Shown one piece after another: positions 1-6,546 of a DNA stretch of 7,357 bases. A model generated the notes under the pieces. That model did not search any database. It was not told the DNA's origin and saw nothing but the letters and a program-made list of their open reading frames with translations. A program made the translations under genes and the position numbers. Each line of letters starts with the position of its first letter. The stretch's first letter is position 1. Source of the stretch: Spirochaetaceae bacterium (GTDB lineage Bacteria; Spirochaetota; Spirochaetia; Treponematales; Breznakiellaceae); the NCBI GenBank assembly GCA_031279895.1, contig JAITHR010000260.1, forward strand, positions 1 to 7,357. Direction: 5' to 3'.

Positions 1-4
1 GGGC

Positions 5-2521
5 TTGGTAGAATACCCCCTTATGGAATGTACTCAGGGATTTATAGAAAGGATCGAAAACGCGGAGGTCGATGAGGCCGCCCTTATAAAACAAATCGCC
101 TGCGACCTTGCCGTTACGACAGGGCAGGTTTCGACGGTTATCAGCCTCCTGTCCGACGGAAACACGGTTCCCTTCATCGCCCGCTACCGCAAAGAACACA
201 CAGGCAGCCTTGACGAGGTGCGGATCAGAGCGGTGGAAAACCGCTTCGCAAGCGCCAGAAACCTTGAAATTCGGCGCATTGAGATTACAAAAGGGATTTT
301 CGCCCAGGGAAAACTGACCGAAACCCTCTATGAGAATATCACCAAAGCGGCAACCCTTACGGAACTGGAAGATATATACGCCCCGTATAAGAAAAAAAGA
401 AAAACAAGAGGTATGGTTGCCCTTGAAAAGGGGCTTGAGCCTTTGGCCGTCGACATGGCGCGTCTTGAAAACACCGCGTTACGGATAAGGGCGGTGGATT
501 TCATAACGGAAAACGCGGAACACCCGGAACTGTCGGTGGTTTCGATGGACGACGCGCTTAACGGGGCCATGGATATTATCGCGGAACAGGTCGCGGTGGA
601 CGCGGAGAACCGGAGTTTGGTAAAAGCGTTCTATCGTATTGACGGGAAAATCACGGTGAAAGGTATCGGAGACGAGAGTGAGAAGAAGACCTCCACCTAC
701 CTTATGTATTGGGATTACACGGAGAAGCTCTCCCGTATAAAGCCGCACCGGATACTGGCGATAAACCGGGGGGAGCGGGAAAAGGCGCTCCGGACCACGA
801 TAGACGTGGATGAAAAGACCGCGCTTCTTTGTGTCAAAGAGCGGTACGCCATCCCGAACGACTACTACGGCGCCGCCATTGAGGACGGGCTTAAACGGAT
901 CCTTTCCCCGGCGGTGGTTCGGGAGATTCGCGGGGAGCAGGAGGAGGCCGCCGACGGCCACGGCATCGCCGTGTTCAGCCAGAACCTCAGAAACCTGCTT
1001 ATGCAGCGGCCTATTAAAGGCACCCGCGTCATGGGTATCGATCCGGGGATGCGTACCGGATCCAAATGCGCGTGTCTGGACGACACGGGAAAATACCTCG
1101 CGCATTTCGTTATCTATAACCACCGGACCGAGGAGGCGAAGCGCCTCGTACTGGAGAAGGTGAAAGAGTATGGGATAACGCTTGTCGCGGTGGGAAACGG
1201 CACCGGGTCCAGAGAGGCGCAGGAGACGGTGAGCCGTATCATCGCGGAGAACGGCCTCGACCTCCAGTACACCGTGGTTGATGAAGACGGCGCGTCGGTG
1301 TATTCCGCAAGCGACGTGGCCCGCGAAGAGTTCCCGGACCTGGACCTTACCATTCGGGGCGCGATTTCCATAGGCCGCCGCCTCCAGGACCCCCTTGCGG
1401 AACTGGTCAAAATCGACCCGAAGTCCATCGGCGTCGGCTTATACCAGCACGACGTTAATCAGAAAAAGCTCTCGGAGACCCTGGACAGCGTGGTCTCTTC
1501 GGTGGTAAACAACGTGGGGGTCAACCTTAATACCGCAAGCGTCTCGATTCTGAAGTACGTCTCCGGCATAAACAGCGCGCTGGCAAAGAAAATCGTGAAG
1601 TATCGGGAGGAAAAAGGGAAAATAGGGAGCAGGGCGGAACTTACCGAGATACCGGGCATGGGGCCCAAGACTTTTGAGCAGTGCGCCGGCTTTCTCAAGA
1701 TACCGGAGAGCGAAGAGCCGCTTGATAATACGTGGGTTCACCCGGAAAATTACGCCGTTGCCCGGGCCATTCGGGAAACCGTTTTCTCCACCGCCACGAC
1801 TTCCTCCCTTCCCCTCCTTTCCCCCCAGGCCGCCGCCGGAACCCTGAGCGGCGAGAAGGCGCTCTCTCTCAAAGAGACCCACCGCGTCGGGGACGCCACC
1901 ATAAAAGACATTGTTGAGGAACTCCGCAGGCCCAATCGGGATCCCAGGGAAGACTACCCCAAGCCGCTTATGCAGAAAGAGACCGTTACGTTTGAAGACC
2001 TCTATGAGGGGATGATGATAACCGGCAAGATAAAGAACGTGGTTGACTTCGGCGCTTTTGTTGACGTGGGCATAAAAGAAACCGCGCTGGTGCATATATC
2101 GGAGATGAGCGAGCGCTTCGTGAAGGATCCGCTTGCGCTGGTGAAAGTGGGGGACCTCCTTGAGTTCCGCGTGGCGGGCCTGGATCGGGAGCGCCGGCGC
2201 ATCGCCCTTTCCCGAAAGCGCCCGTCCCCGGCGCCGGAATCGCCTGAAGCGTCCGCGTCGGAGAAAACGCCGGCGTCGGAGAAAACCCCGGACCTGCGGA
2301 AAAAAGCGGGCGCTGTGAAGAGCCGGATAGAGAAAGAAAAAGAAAAAGAGAAAAAAGAGGAGCCTGATGCGCGTACCGGCGCCGCAAGCCGGAAACCCGC
2401 GCCGCCCCCTGACCGGAGGACCGCGGGAGCCCGGAACAGGGGCGCGCCGGAAGACGACGGAACCATGTACAGCCCCTTTGCCGAAGCTTTGCGGAAGATG
2501 CGGGAGCGGGACAAGGGCTGA
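5..2521 (+). CDS. tex: Tex-family RNA-binding transcription accessory protein with S1 domain
   Basis: This gene codes for Tex, a cytoplasmic nucleic-acid-binding protein of the Tex/Spt6 group that influences transcription. In the 838-residue reading, the N-terminal Tex signature GNTVPFIARYRKE lies at 52-64 and the TELEDIYAPYK motif at 119-129. An RNase H-like YqgF domain starts with GIDPGMRTG at 344-352 and continues through VAVGNGTGSRE (394-404) and GRRLQDPLAELVKIDPKSIG (457-476). Helix-hairpin-helix segments follow (about 505-575, NLNTAS and GMGPKTFEQCAGF), then an S1 RNA-binding domain (about 668-738, DFGAFVDVG, LVHISEMS, RRIALS). Residues 740-820 are a charged, low-complexity linker, and the tail YSPFAEALRKM resembles the usual Tex C-terminus. 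The start is uncertain: TTG at 5 is the first possible start, ATG at 23 is an alternative, and the frame is open to the left edge. Neither start has a convincing ribosome binding site. All core domains are present. Confidence 0.95.
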   Translation: MVEYPLMECTQGFIERIENAEVDEAALIKQIACDLAVTTGQVSTVISLLSDGNTVPFIARYRKEHTGSLDEVRIRAVENRFASARNLEIRRIEITKGIFAQGKLTETLYENITKAATLTELEDIYAPYKKKRKTRGMVALEKGLEPLAVDMARLENTALRIRAVDFITENAEHPELSVVSMDDALNGAMDIIAEQVAVDAENRSLVKAFYRIDGKITVKGIGDESEKKTSTYLMYWDYTEKLSRIKPHRILAINRGEREKALRTTIDVDEKTALLCVKERYAIPNDYYGAAIEDGLKRILSPAVVREIRGEQEEAADGHGIAVFSQNLRNLLMQRPIKGTRVMGIDPGMRTGSKCACLDDTGKYLAHFVIYNHRTEEAKRLVLEKVKEYGITLVAVGNGTGSREAQETVSRIIAENGLDLQYTVVDEDGASVYSASDVAREEFPDLDLTIRGAISIGRRLQDPLAELVKIDPKSIGVGLYQHDVNQKKLSETLDSVVSSVVNNVGVNLNTASVSILKYVSGINSALAKKIVKYREEKGKIGSRAELTEIPGMGPKTFEQCAGFLKIPESEEPLDNTWVHPENYAVARAIRETVFSTATTSSLPLLSPQAAAGTLSGEKALSLKETHRVGDATIKDIVEELRRPNRDPREDYPKPLMQKETVTFEDLYEGMMITGKIKNVVDFGAFVDVGIKETALVHISEMSERFVKDPLALVKVGDLLEFRVAGLDRERRRIALSRKRPSPAPESPEASASEKTPASEKTPDLRKKAGAVKSRIEKEKEKEKKEEPDARTGAASRKPAPPPDRRTAGARNRGAPEDDGTMYSPFAEALRKMRERDKG
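2255..2290 (+). repeat. Two 18-bp direct repeats in the tex linker
   Basis: Two adjacent 18-base copies (one mismatch) begin with GCGTCGGAGAAAAC and encode the doubled ASEKTP peptide in the disordered C-terminal linker of Tex. Being in frame, loss or gain of a copy would not disrupt the gene. Confidence 0.8.
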
Positions 2522-2524
2522 AGC

Positions 2525-3463
2525 CTAGAAAGCGGCGTTCCACCCTTTACAGAGGGCGTAGATGAAGCGCACCACCAGGGGAAAATGCTGCGGGGTAAGA
2601 AGGAGGTCGTTGTCTTCGGGCCCGTTGAGGCGCCGCCACGTTAGGGGGATGAGGCGCGTATCGCACCGGTCGCGGGCATCCTTGTTGACGAGCGCGCCCG
2701 CAAAAGACGGGTTTATCCGCAGAAGGTCCCCGAAGGCCGCGGCCTCCTCCGACGGGAGCATGGTAATGGTCTGCGCCGCGATGCCGGCCCGCAGAAAACC
2801 CGCGTCGTCCGAAAAGGGCGTGGGAATAAGGCGCACCCGCTCCATGCGGAGGCGCCGCGTGGTCTCCAGCGCCTTGGCGCGAAGCTGGCGCACCCGCATT
2901 CTGGTGCGCGTGATGCCCGGCCCCGCCTCCTGTTTCATAAGGTGGTCCGCCATCGTGGAGATGACCAGCGTATCCCCCACCCCGCAGGCGTCGAAAATAT
3001 AAAACCAGCTGTTCCCAAGCCCCGCGTCTTGCAGCCCCCGCGCCAAGGTATAGGAACCCTGGTCCCGAATGCCCTCGCCGTGCGCCAGCTCCTCTTTGTC
3101 GGTAAAAATGATAAACCATCTGAGTATCTTTTCCTTCCGCAGTTTCAGCGCCGCTTCAATAAGTTCAAACACCGCGGCGCCGTTATCGTTGGCCCCCGGA
3201 CTGTTCGGCACGCGGTCATAGTGGGCTACCAATATGGTGAAAGTGTGCGTCCACTGGGCTTTTATCTCATTGAGAAAGTCGCCCTGAGCGGATAGAAAAA
3301 GGTGGCGGTTGCCGGAAATCGTAATAACCTGGGGGTTGAGACACAGATCCTCAAGCAGGGATTTAAGCATATAATACCGATCCGTTTCCGGCGCGATGAA
3401 CTCCTTGAAGCGTTGGTAGAGGATCTGAATATGTTGTACCGGGGGATAACTCACCGAAATCAC
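2525..3463 (-). CDS. M28-family (aminopeptidase-like) zinc peptidase homologue
   Basis: This 312-residue protein resembles the M28 co-catalytic zinc peptidases, which release amino acids from peptide N-termini. It has no signal peptide or membrane segment, so it is probably cytoplasmic. Visible motifs in order: AHYDRV (80-85, zinc ligand H81 and D83), GANDNGAA (90-97, bridging D93), TDKEELAHGEG (121-131, general base E124 and ligand E125), FDACG (157-161, ligand D158) and FSDDAGFLRAGI (217-228). The final ligand, normally the His of an H-T-x-x-D motif, aligns with N280 of LNGPED (279-284), so activity may be altered. The start chosen is GTG at 3463-3461, after AGAAAGG only 3 bases upstream; an in-frame GTG at 3454-3452 is possible but would be 12 bases away. 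It converges on tex with 3 bases between stop codons and appears to be a single-gene unit. The family assignment is good; substrate and activity are unknown. Confidence 0.85.
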   Translation of the reverse strand: MISVSYPPVQHIQILYQRFKEFIAPETDRYYMLKSLLEDLCLNPQVITISGNRHLFLSAQGDFLNEIKAQWTHTFTILVAHYDRVPNSPGANDNGAAVFELIEAALKLRKEKILRWFIIFTDKEELAHGEGIRDQGSYTLARGLQDAGLGNSWFYIFDACGVGDTLVISTMADHLMKQEAGPGITRTRMRVRQLRAKALETTRRLRMERVRLIPTPFSDDAGFLRAGIAAQTITMLPSEEAAAFGDLLRINPSFAGALVNKDARDRCDTRLIPLTWRRLNGPEDNDLLLTPQHFPLVVRFIYALCKGWNAAF

Positions 3464-3574
3464 ACGCCTTTCTGTATAGCACCTTTATCGGCACCTGTCG
3501 CGCTTTTCTAAAGCCGCAGCCCAGCCTCCGCCGTCTCCGACGGTTTTAAACAGCCTCCCGCTATGCGCCGACCC

Positions 3575-4210
3575 TCAGCAGTCAATGTCCCCTTTGCCGC
3601 ACTGCACAGGACGCTTTTGAAACCGCCGGAGGCGGCGCGCCCCGCGGCTCAAACAGCGACCGTCCGCTTGCCGCACCACAACCCCTCGCTTCGGCACCAC
3701 GCCGCCCCGCTTCGGCGCCCTGCCTTCCCGCTGTGGCACCACGCCTTCCCGCTTTGGCACCACGCCTCCCCGCTTCAGACTCACAACTCCCCGCTTCGGC
3801 GCCCTGCCTTCCCGCTTTGGCACCACGCCTCCCCGCTTCAGACTCACAACTCCCCGCTTCAGGCACACGCCGCCCCGCTTCAGGCACACCACTCCCCGCT
3901 TTGGCACCACGCCTCCCCGCTTCAGACACACAACTCCCCGCTTCAGGCACACGCCGCCCCGCTTCAGGCACACAATTCCCCGCTTCGGCACCACGCCGCC
4001 GCGCTTCAGGCACACAACCCCCTGCTTCGACAACACGACCGTCTCCGCTTTGGAGACACGTATCTCCGTCGTGGAATTCCGTAAGACCGTCACGGAAATA
4101 CTTCCCGCAAAAGTGCGGGCCTGCACCCGCAGAGCAAAGGTGCGCACCTCCAAGGCAAAGGTGCGGAATTCCAAAGGCGCGGAGTTGTGGTGTGGTAAGC
4201 GGACGGTCAC
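3575..4210 (-). CDS. Doubtful repeat-protein reading frame (seven-residue repeats)
   Basis: This is the most coherent of the overlapping frames in the repeat region. The 211-residue reading starts at GTG inside the right inverted arm (MTVRLPHHNS). It continues with LEFRTFA and LEVRTFA, then less regular sequence (SISVTVLRNSTTEIR), then about 16 heptads of the type GVVPKRG, VVCLKRG and GVCLKRG, ending in basic non-repetitive sequence. The alternation of hydrophobic and charged residues would suit short beta strands, but no known domain is recognised. Against it: no Shine-Dalgarno sequence before the GTG, and equally open frames on both strands. It may be a degenerate gene, part of a repeat element, or not coding at all. 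Confidence 0.2.
   Translation of the reverse strand: MTVRLPHHNSAPLEFRTFALEVRTFALRVQARTFAGSISVTVLRNSTTEIRVSKAETVVLSKQGVVCLKRGGVVPKRGIVCLKRGGVCLKRGVVCLKRGGVVPKRGVVCLKRGGVCLKRGVVSLKRGGVVPKREGRAPKRGVVSLKRGGVVPKREGVVPQREGRAPKRGGVVPKRGVVVRQADGRCLSRGARRLRRFQKRPVQCGKGDIDC
3638..3684 (+). repeat. Left arm of 47-bp imperfect inverted repeat
   Basis: The 47 bases here match the reverse complement of 4182-4228 at 41 positions without gaps. The differences are at arm positions 10, 13, 20, 33, 36 and 46; five are transitions and one is G/C. The longest identical block is 12 bases, GACCGTCCGCTT. Read inward (+), this arm encodes TATVRLPHHNP and leads straight into the 21-bp array. Sequence outside the arm shows no clear similarity to sequence outside the other arm, so the homology ends sharply. 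Confidence 0.85.
3687..4022 (+). repeat. 21-bp tandem repeat array, 16 conserved units
   Basis: Sixteen units of exactly 21 bp run without gaps, each beginning with CGCTT (CGCTG in the third). They are preceded by a related 22-bp unit at 3665-3686 that overlaps the left arm, and followed by diverged units from 4023 (TGCTTCGACA...) onward. The shared core is a CCCCGCTT-like junction box. The first half of the unit varies as TCGG, TTGG, TCAGA or TCAGG, and the second half as ACCACGCC, CTCACAAC, CACACGCC, CACACAAT or GCCCTGCC. The plus strand is strikingly C-rich and G-poor. Since 21 is divisible by 3, the array reads as seven-residue repeats: PLxxHxx or LPASxxx on +, and GVVPKRG or GRRGAEA on -. 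The units form larger repeating groups, which suggests growth by slippage or unequal recombination. Confidence 0.95.
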
Positions 4211-4228
4211 TGTTTAAGGCGCGGGGCG
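4182..4228 (-). repeat. Right arm of 47-bp imperfect inverted repeat
   Basis: This is the reverse-oriented partner of 3638-3684 (41 of 47 identical). Read inward on the minus strand it encodes TVRLPHHNS after an in-frame GTG at 4210-4208, and an in-frame TAA lies just before that within the arm. Inward of it come degenerate 21-base units whose shared GCACCTTTG segment occurs twice exactly 21 bases apart (plus-strand positions 4135-4143 and 4156-4164), with a related segment 27 bases further in (4108-4116). Confidence 0.85.
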
Positions 4229-4279
4229 GGAAGATTTTGTGCCACCCGCCGCTGGCGGGCGGAGGCTGCGGGGTTGGGC

Positions 4280-4321
4280 AAAAAAATGCCGTCCGGGGCC
4301 TTTTGCAAACCCCCGGACGGC
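4280..4321 (-). terminator. Rho-independent terminator of the EF-G-like gene
   Basis: A perfect 11-bp inverted repeat, GCCGTCCGGGG (4288-4298) and CCCCGGACGGC (4311-4321), encloses a 12-base loop. On the minus strand it is followed by A and then seven T (plus-strand A run 4280-4286). It lies about 110 bases past the stop codon of the EF-G-like gene, in the right orientation. On the plus strand there is no T run after the stem, so it should work in one direction only. It also shields the repeat region from minus-strand read-through. Confidence 0.85.
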
Positions 4322-4432
4322 AACCTCCTTGTTTGCGCTTCGCGCCGTCGCGGTTACGCGGGTACGGCACGCGCAAAGAGCGCCCTTTTCCGGGCCGCTC
4401 CGTCGGGACTATCCCGTAGCAGGCTATTTTGG
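4322..4432 (-). other. Hairpin-rich 3' trailer of the EF-G-like transcript
   Basis: Between the EF-G-like stop codon and the terminator lie several small perfect inverted repeats: CGGGA/TCCCG (4404-4408 and 4412-4416), TTTGCGC/GCGCAAA (4332-4338 and 4371-4377) and GCGC-TTC-GCGC within the latter arm. An AAGGAGG sequence occurs on the minus strand at about 4324-4330, but no convincing gene follows it. The segment may be a structured untranslated trailer or a dispersed intergenic repeat. Confidence 0.4.
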
Positions 4433-6508
4433 TTACTCTTCGGTTTCCTGCACCCGAAACGCCTGCGCCGCTTTGATAACTTCTTCGGCGATCTTGCCGG
4501 AAATCGGGGAGTAGTGGTCAAAGTCCACGCTAAACGAGCCGGTGCCGCTGGTGATGGAGCGCAGGTCTATGGAATAGCGGAGGAGTTCCGCCTGGGGAAC
4601 CTGGGCGCGGATTTCCTCGATGCCGCCCACCGAATCCTGCCCCAGGATTTTGCCCCGCTTGCCTGAGAGATCGCTCATCACGTCTCCCAGATATTTGCTC
4701 TCCACAAAGACGGTGAGGTTCATAATCGGTTCAAGCAGCGCGGGCGCGGCGTTGCGCATGGACTCGCGGAAGGCGTTTCTTGCCGCGAGTTTGAAGGCCA
4801 GTTCGGAGGAATCGACCGGATGTTCCTTGCCGTCAACGATTTTTACTTCCACGTCCACCACGGGATAGCCGGCCATGGTGCCGGCGGCCATTCCTTCAAG
4901 GATCCCCTTTTCAACACCGGGGATATAGCCCTTGGAAATCGCGCCGCCGAATATGGCGTTGACGAATTTGTACCGCTCGCCTCTGGCAAGGGGGGCGATT
5001 TCCAGCGCTACCCTGCCGTACTGCCCGTGTCCGCCGGTCTGTTTTTTGTGGGTATACTCGGCTGCGGCTTTTTTCGTGATGGTTTCCCGATACGGCACTC
5101 TGGGAATGCGGGTTTCCACCTCGATTTTCTGGCTTTGCTTTATCTTGTCCAAGATGATATTAACGTGCAGTTCCCCCATGCCGGAGATAACCGTCTCTTT
5201 GGTCTCGGCGTTAAAGAGATACCGGAAGGTTTTGTCCTCTTCGGCGGCGCGGATGAGGTGTTCCCCCAGTTTGTCGTCGTCTTTTTTCGCCGCCGCGTTC
5301 ACCGCTACCGAATGAACCGGTTCGGGAAGGCGCAGGGGGAAGAAGCGGAAAGAATTGTCCCCGGCGGTCAGGGTGTCGTTGGTCTTGAGTGTCCCGGATT
5401 TGGCCACAATTCCCACGTCCCCGGCGACGAGCTCCCGCACCTCTTCAAGTTTCTTGCCCTGGCAGGTATAGAGCTTGCCGATCCGCTCTTTCTTGTTTTC
5501 CGCCACATTGAACGCTTCGCTGTCGGCGGTCAGTTTTCCCTGTATGATTTTAAGCCACGAGAGTTTTCCAGAAAACTGGTCGTAGGCGGTTTTGATAACC
5601 AGCGCGGCCAGGGGCTTGTTCGGATCAATGGGAACGGGCTTCTGGGCGTCCGAAGAGTCCAGCGCCACGTCTTTGGCGGTGCGCGGGTCCGGCGCGATAA
5701 AGGAAAGGAAGTCAAGCAGGGGGATAAGGCCGGAGTTCCTGAGCGACACGCCGGCAAAAGCCGGAATGACCTTGTTTTCCGCGAGGGCTTTGGTAAGTCC
5801 GGCGATAACGTCCGCGGACTCAAGGGTTCCCTTGTCCAGGTAACGCTCCATAAGCTCGTCGTCTCCCTCGGCTGCCGCTTCTATGATCTTTTCGCGGGCC
5901 GCGGCGACTTTTTCCCGATACTCTTCGGGAACCGGGCCTTCTTTTTCAAGCCCCTCGGCCTGAGCGAAATAGGCTCTCTCCCGCAGCGCGTCAATGACCC
6001 CTTTATACGAGGCGCCCTGACCCATAGGCAGGGTAACGAGTACCGGATCCGCTTTGAACTTTTCTTTTATATCCCCGATGGCTTTGGCGAAATCCGCCCG
6101 CTCGTCGTCCATTTTGGTAACGAATACCCCGCGGGGCTTTCCCCGACTCTCAAGGCCGCGCCAGAGCTTGACCGTTTCAATCTGTACTCCCGACCGGCTG
6201 TCCAGGGTAAGCAGCACGAATTCAGCGGCCCTGAAGGTCAGAATCACGTCGCCGGTGAAATCAGAAGACCCGGGCGTGTCAAAAACATTTATCTTACCGC
6301 CGTTCCGCTCGATATGCGCCAGTGCCGCACGGATGGAAATCTTCCGTTCGATCTCTTCCGGGCTTGAATCGCTTACGGTCTTGCCGGATTCGACGGTTTC
6401 GGCTTTGGCGATAACCCCTCCGGCAAACAGGAGGTGCTCAAAAAGGCTTGTTTTGCCGGTCCCGCCATGACCGGCTATAGAAACGTTTTTGATAGTTGTG
6501 TGGCTCAT
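4433..6508 (-). CDS. fusA2: Elongation factor G-like GTPase (EF-G-2 type)
   Basis: This codes for a 691-residue translational GTPase with the full EF-G domain layout, of the kind represented by Thermus EF-G-2 rather than canonical EF-G. Motifs: G1 P-loop GHGGTGKT (13-20); switch I IERKISI (53-59) where canonical EF-G has RGITI; G3 DTPGSSDF (77-84) with Ser81 in place of the catalytic His; G4 TKMD (131-134) instead of NKxD; domain III ISGMGELHVNI (441-451); domain IV KKQTGGHGQYGRV (488-500) and HPVDSSELAFKLAA (563-576); domain V GKRGKILG (616-623) and the C-terminal FDHYSPI (663-669). ATG at 6508-6506 is chosen because AAGGAGAG lies 7 bases upstream and the protein then starts just before the P-loop; an in-frame TTG at 6532 would lie upstream of that ribosome binding site. 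It has its own promoter and terminator. The family is clear; whether it acts in translocation, recycling or another ribosomal step is not. Confidence 0.93.
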   Translation of the reverse strand: MSHTTIKNVSIAGHGGTGKTSLFEHLLFAGGVIAKAETVESGKTVSDSSPEEIERKISIRAALAHIERNGGKINVFDTPGSSDFTGDVILTFRAAEFVLLTLDSRSGVQIETVKLWRGLESRGKPRGVFVTKMDDERADFAKAIGDIKEKFKADPVLVTLPMGQGASYKGVIDALRERAYFAQAEGLEKEGPVPEEYREKVAAAREKIIEAAAEGDDELMERYLDKGTLESADVIAGLTKALAENKVIPAFAGVSLRNSGLIPLLDFLSFIAPDPRTAKDVALDSSDAQKPVPIDPNKPLAALVIKTAYDQFSGKLSWLKIIQGKLTADSEAFNVAENKKERIGKLYTCQGKKLEEVRELVAGDVGIVAKSGTLKTNDTLTAGDNSFRFFPLRLPEPVHSVAVNAAAKKDDDKLGEHLIRAAEEDKTFRYLFNAETKETVISGMGELHVNIILDKIKQSQKIEVETRIPRVPYRETITKKAAAEYTHKKQTGGHGQYGRVALEIAPLARGERYKFVNAIFGGAISKGYIPGVEKGILEGMAAGTMAGYPVVDVEVKIVDGKEHPVDSSELAFKLAARNAFRESMRNAAPALLEPIMNLTVFVESKYLGDVMSDLSGKRGKILGQDSVGGIEEIRAQVPQAELLRYSIDLRSITSGTGSFSVDFDHYSPISGKIAEEVIKAAQAFRVQETEE

Positions 6509-6515
6509 AGAAGCG

Positions 6516-6523
6516 CTCTCCTT
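6516..6523 (-). promoter_or_regulatory. Shine-Dalgarno sequence of the EF-G-like gene
   Basis: AAGGAGAG on the minus strand, 7 bases before the ATG at 6508. It decides between this ATG and the in-frame TTG at 6532-6530, whose extra eight residues would be encoded across this site. Confidence 0.85.
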
Positions 6524-6546
6524 GTGGTACAATCGTTAATTGTTAT

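Larger units (their letters stand above)
3464..4432. other. Long gene-poor region with repeats and a terminator
   Basis: This stretch separates the 5' end of the peptidase gene from the 3' end of the EF-G-like gene and has no well-supported gene. From left to right it holds plain sequence (3464-3637), the left 47-bp inverted arm, the 21-bp repeat array, degenerate units, the right inverted arm, a small GC hairpin (CCCGCC/GGCGGG at 4245-4259), the EF-G-like terminator and a hairpin-rich 3' trailer (4322-4432). Several reading frames of 170-260 codons cross it on both strands. They overlap each other, lack ribosome binding sites, and owe their length to the repeat unit being a multiple of three without stops. 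Confidence 0.8.

Noticed and set aside
479..1123. 214-codon frame on - opposite tex
   Set aside because: Antisense shadow of the well-supported Tex frame, with no domain or ribosome binding site.
3470..3505. Promoter for the peptidase gene (GCGACA, 17 bases, TATACA on -)
   Set aside because: Each hexamer matches at only four positions, and the implied start site would fall at or after the ribosome binding site, leaving almost no leader.
3531..3547. Hairpin CCGTC/GACGG followed by TTTT on +, terminator-like
   Set aside because: Only a 5-bp stem and four T, and there is no + gene upstream for it to terminate.
3687..4022. CRISPR array
   Set aside because: The units are contiguous 21-mers with variable positions inside them; there are no unique spacers of 30 or more bases between identical palindromic repeats, and no cas gene.
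3563..4084. 173-codon frame on + (PLxxHxx heptads)
   Set aside because: No Shine-Dalgarno sequence before the ATG and same repeat artefact; kept only as part of the discussion of the array.
3582..4376. 264-codon frame on - across the repeat region (GRRGAEA heptads)
   Set aside because: It runs through the terminator hairpin and its T run, overlaps other equally open frames and lacks recognisable non-repeat domains. The length comes from the 21-bp unit having no stop in this frame.
4820..6367. 515-codon open frame on + opposite the EF-G-like gene
   Set aside because: It lies wholly antisense to a gene with clear family motifs, shows no recognisable domain, and such frames are common opposite GC-rich coding sequence.
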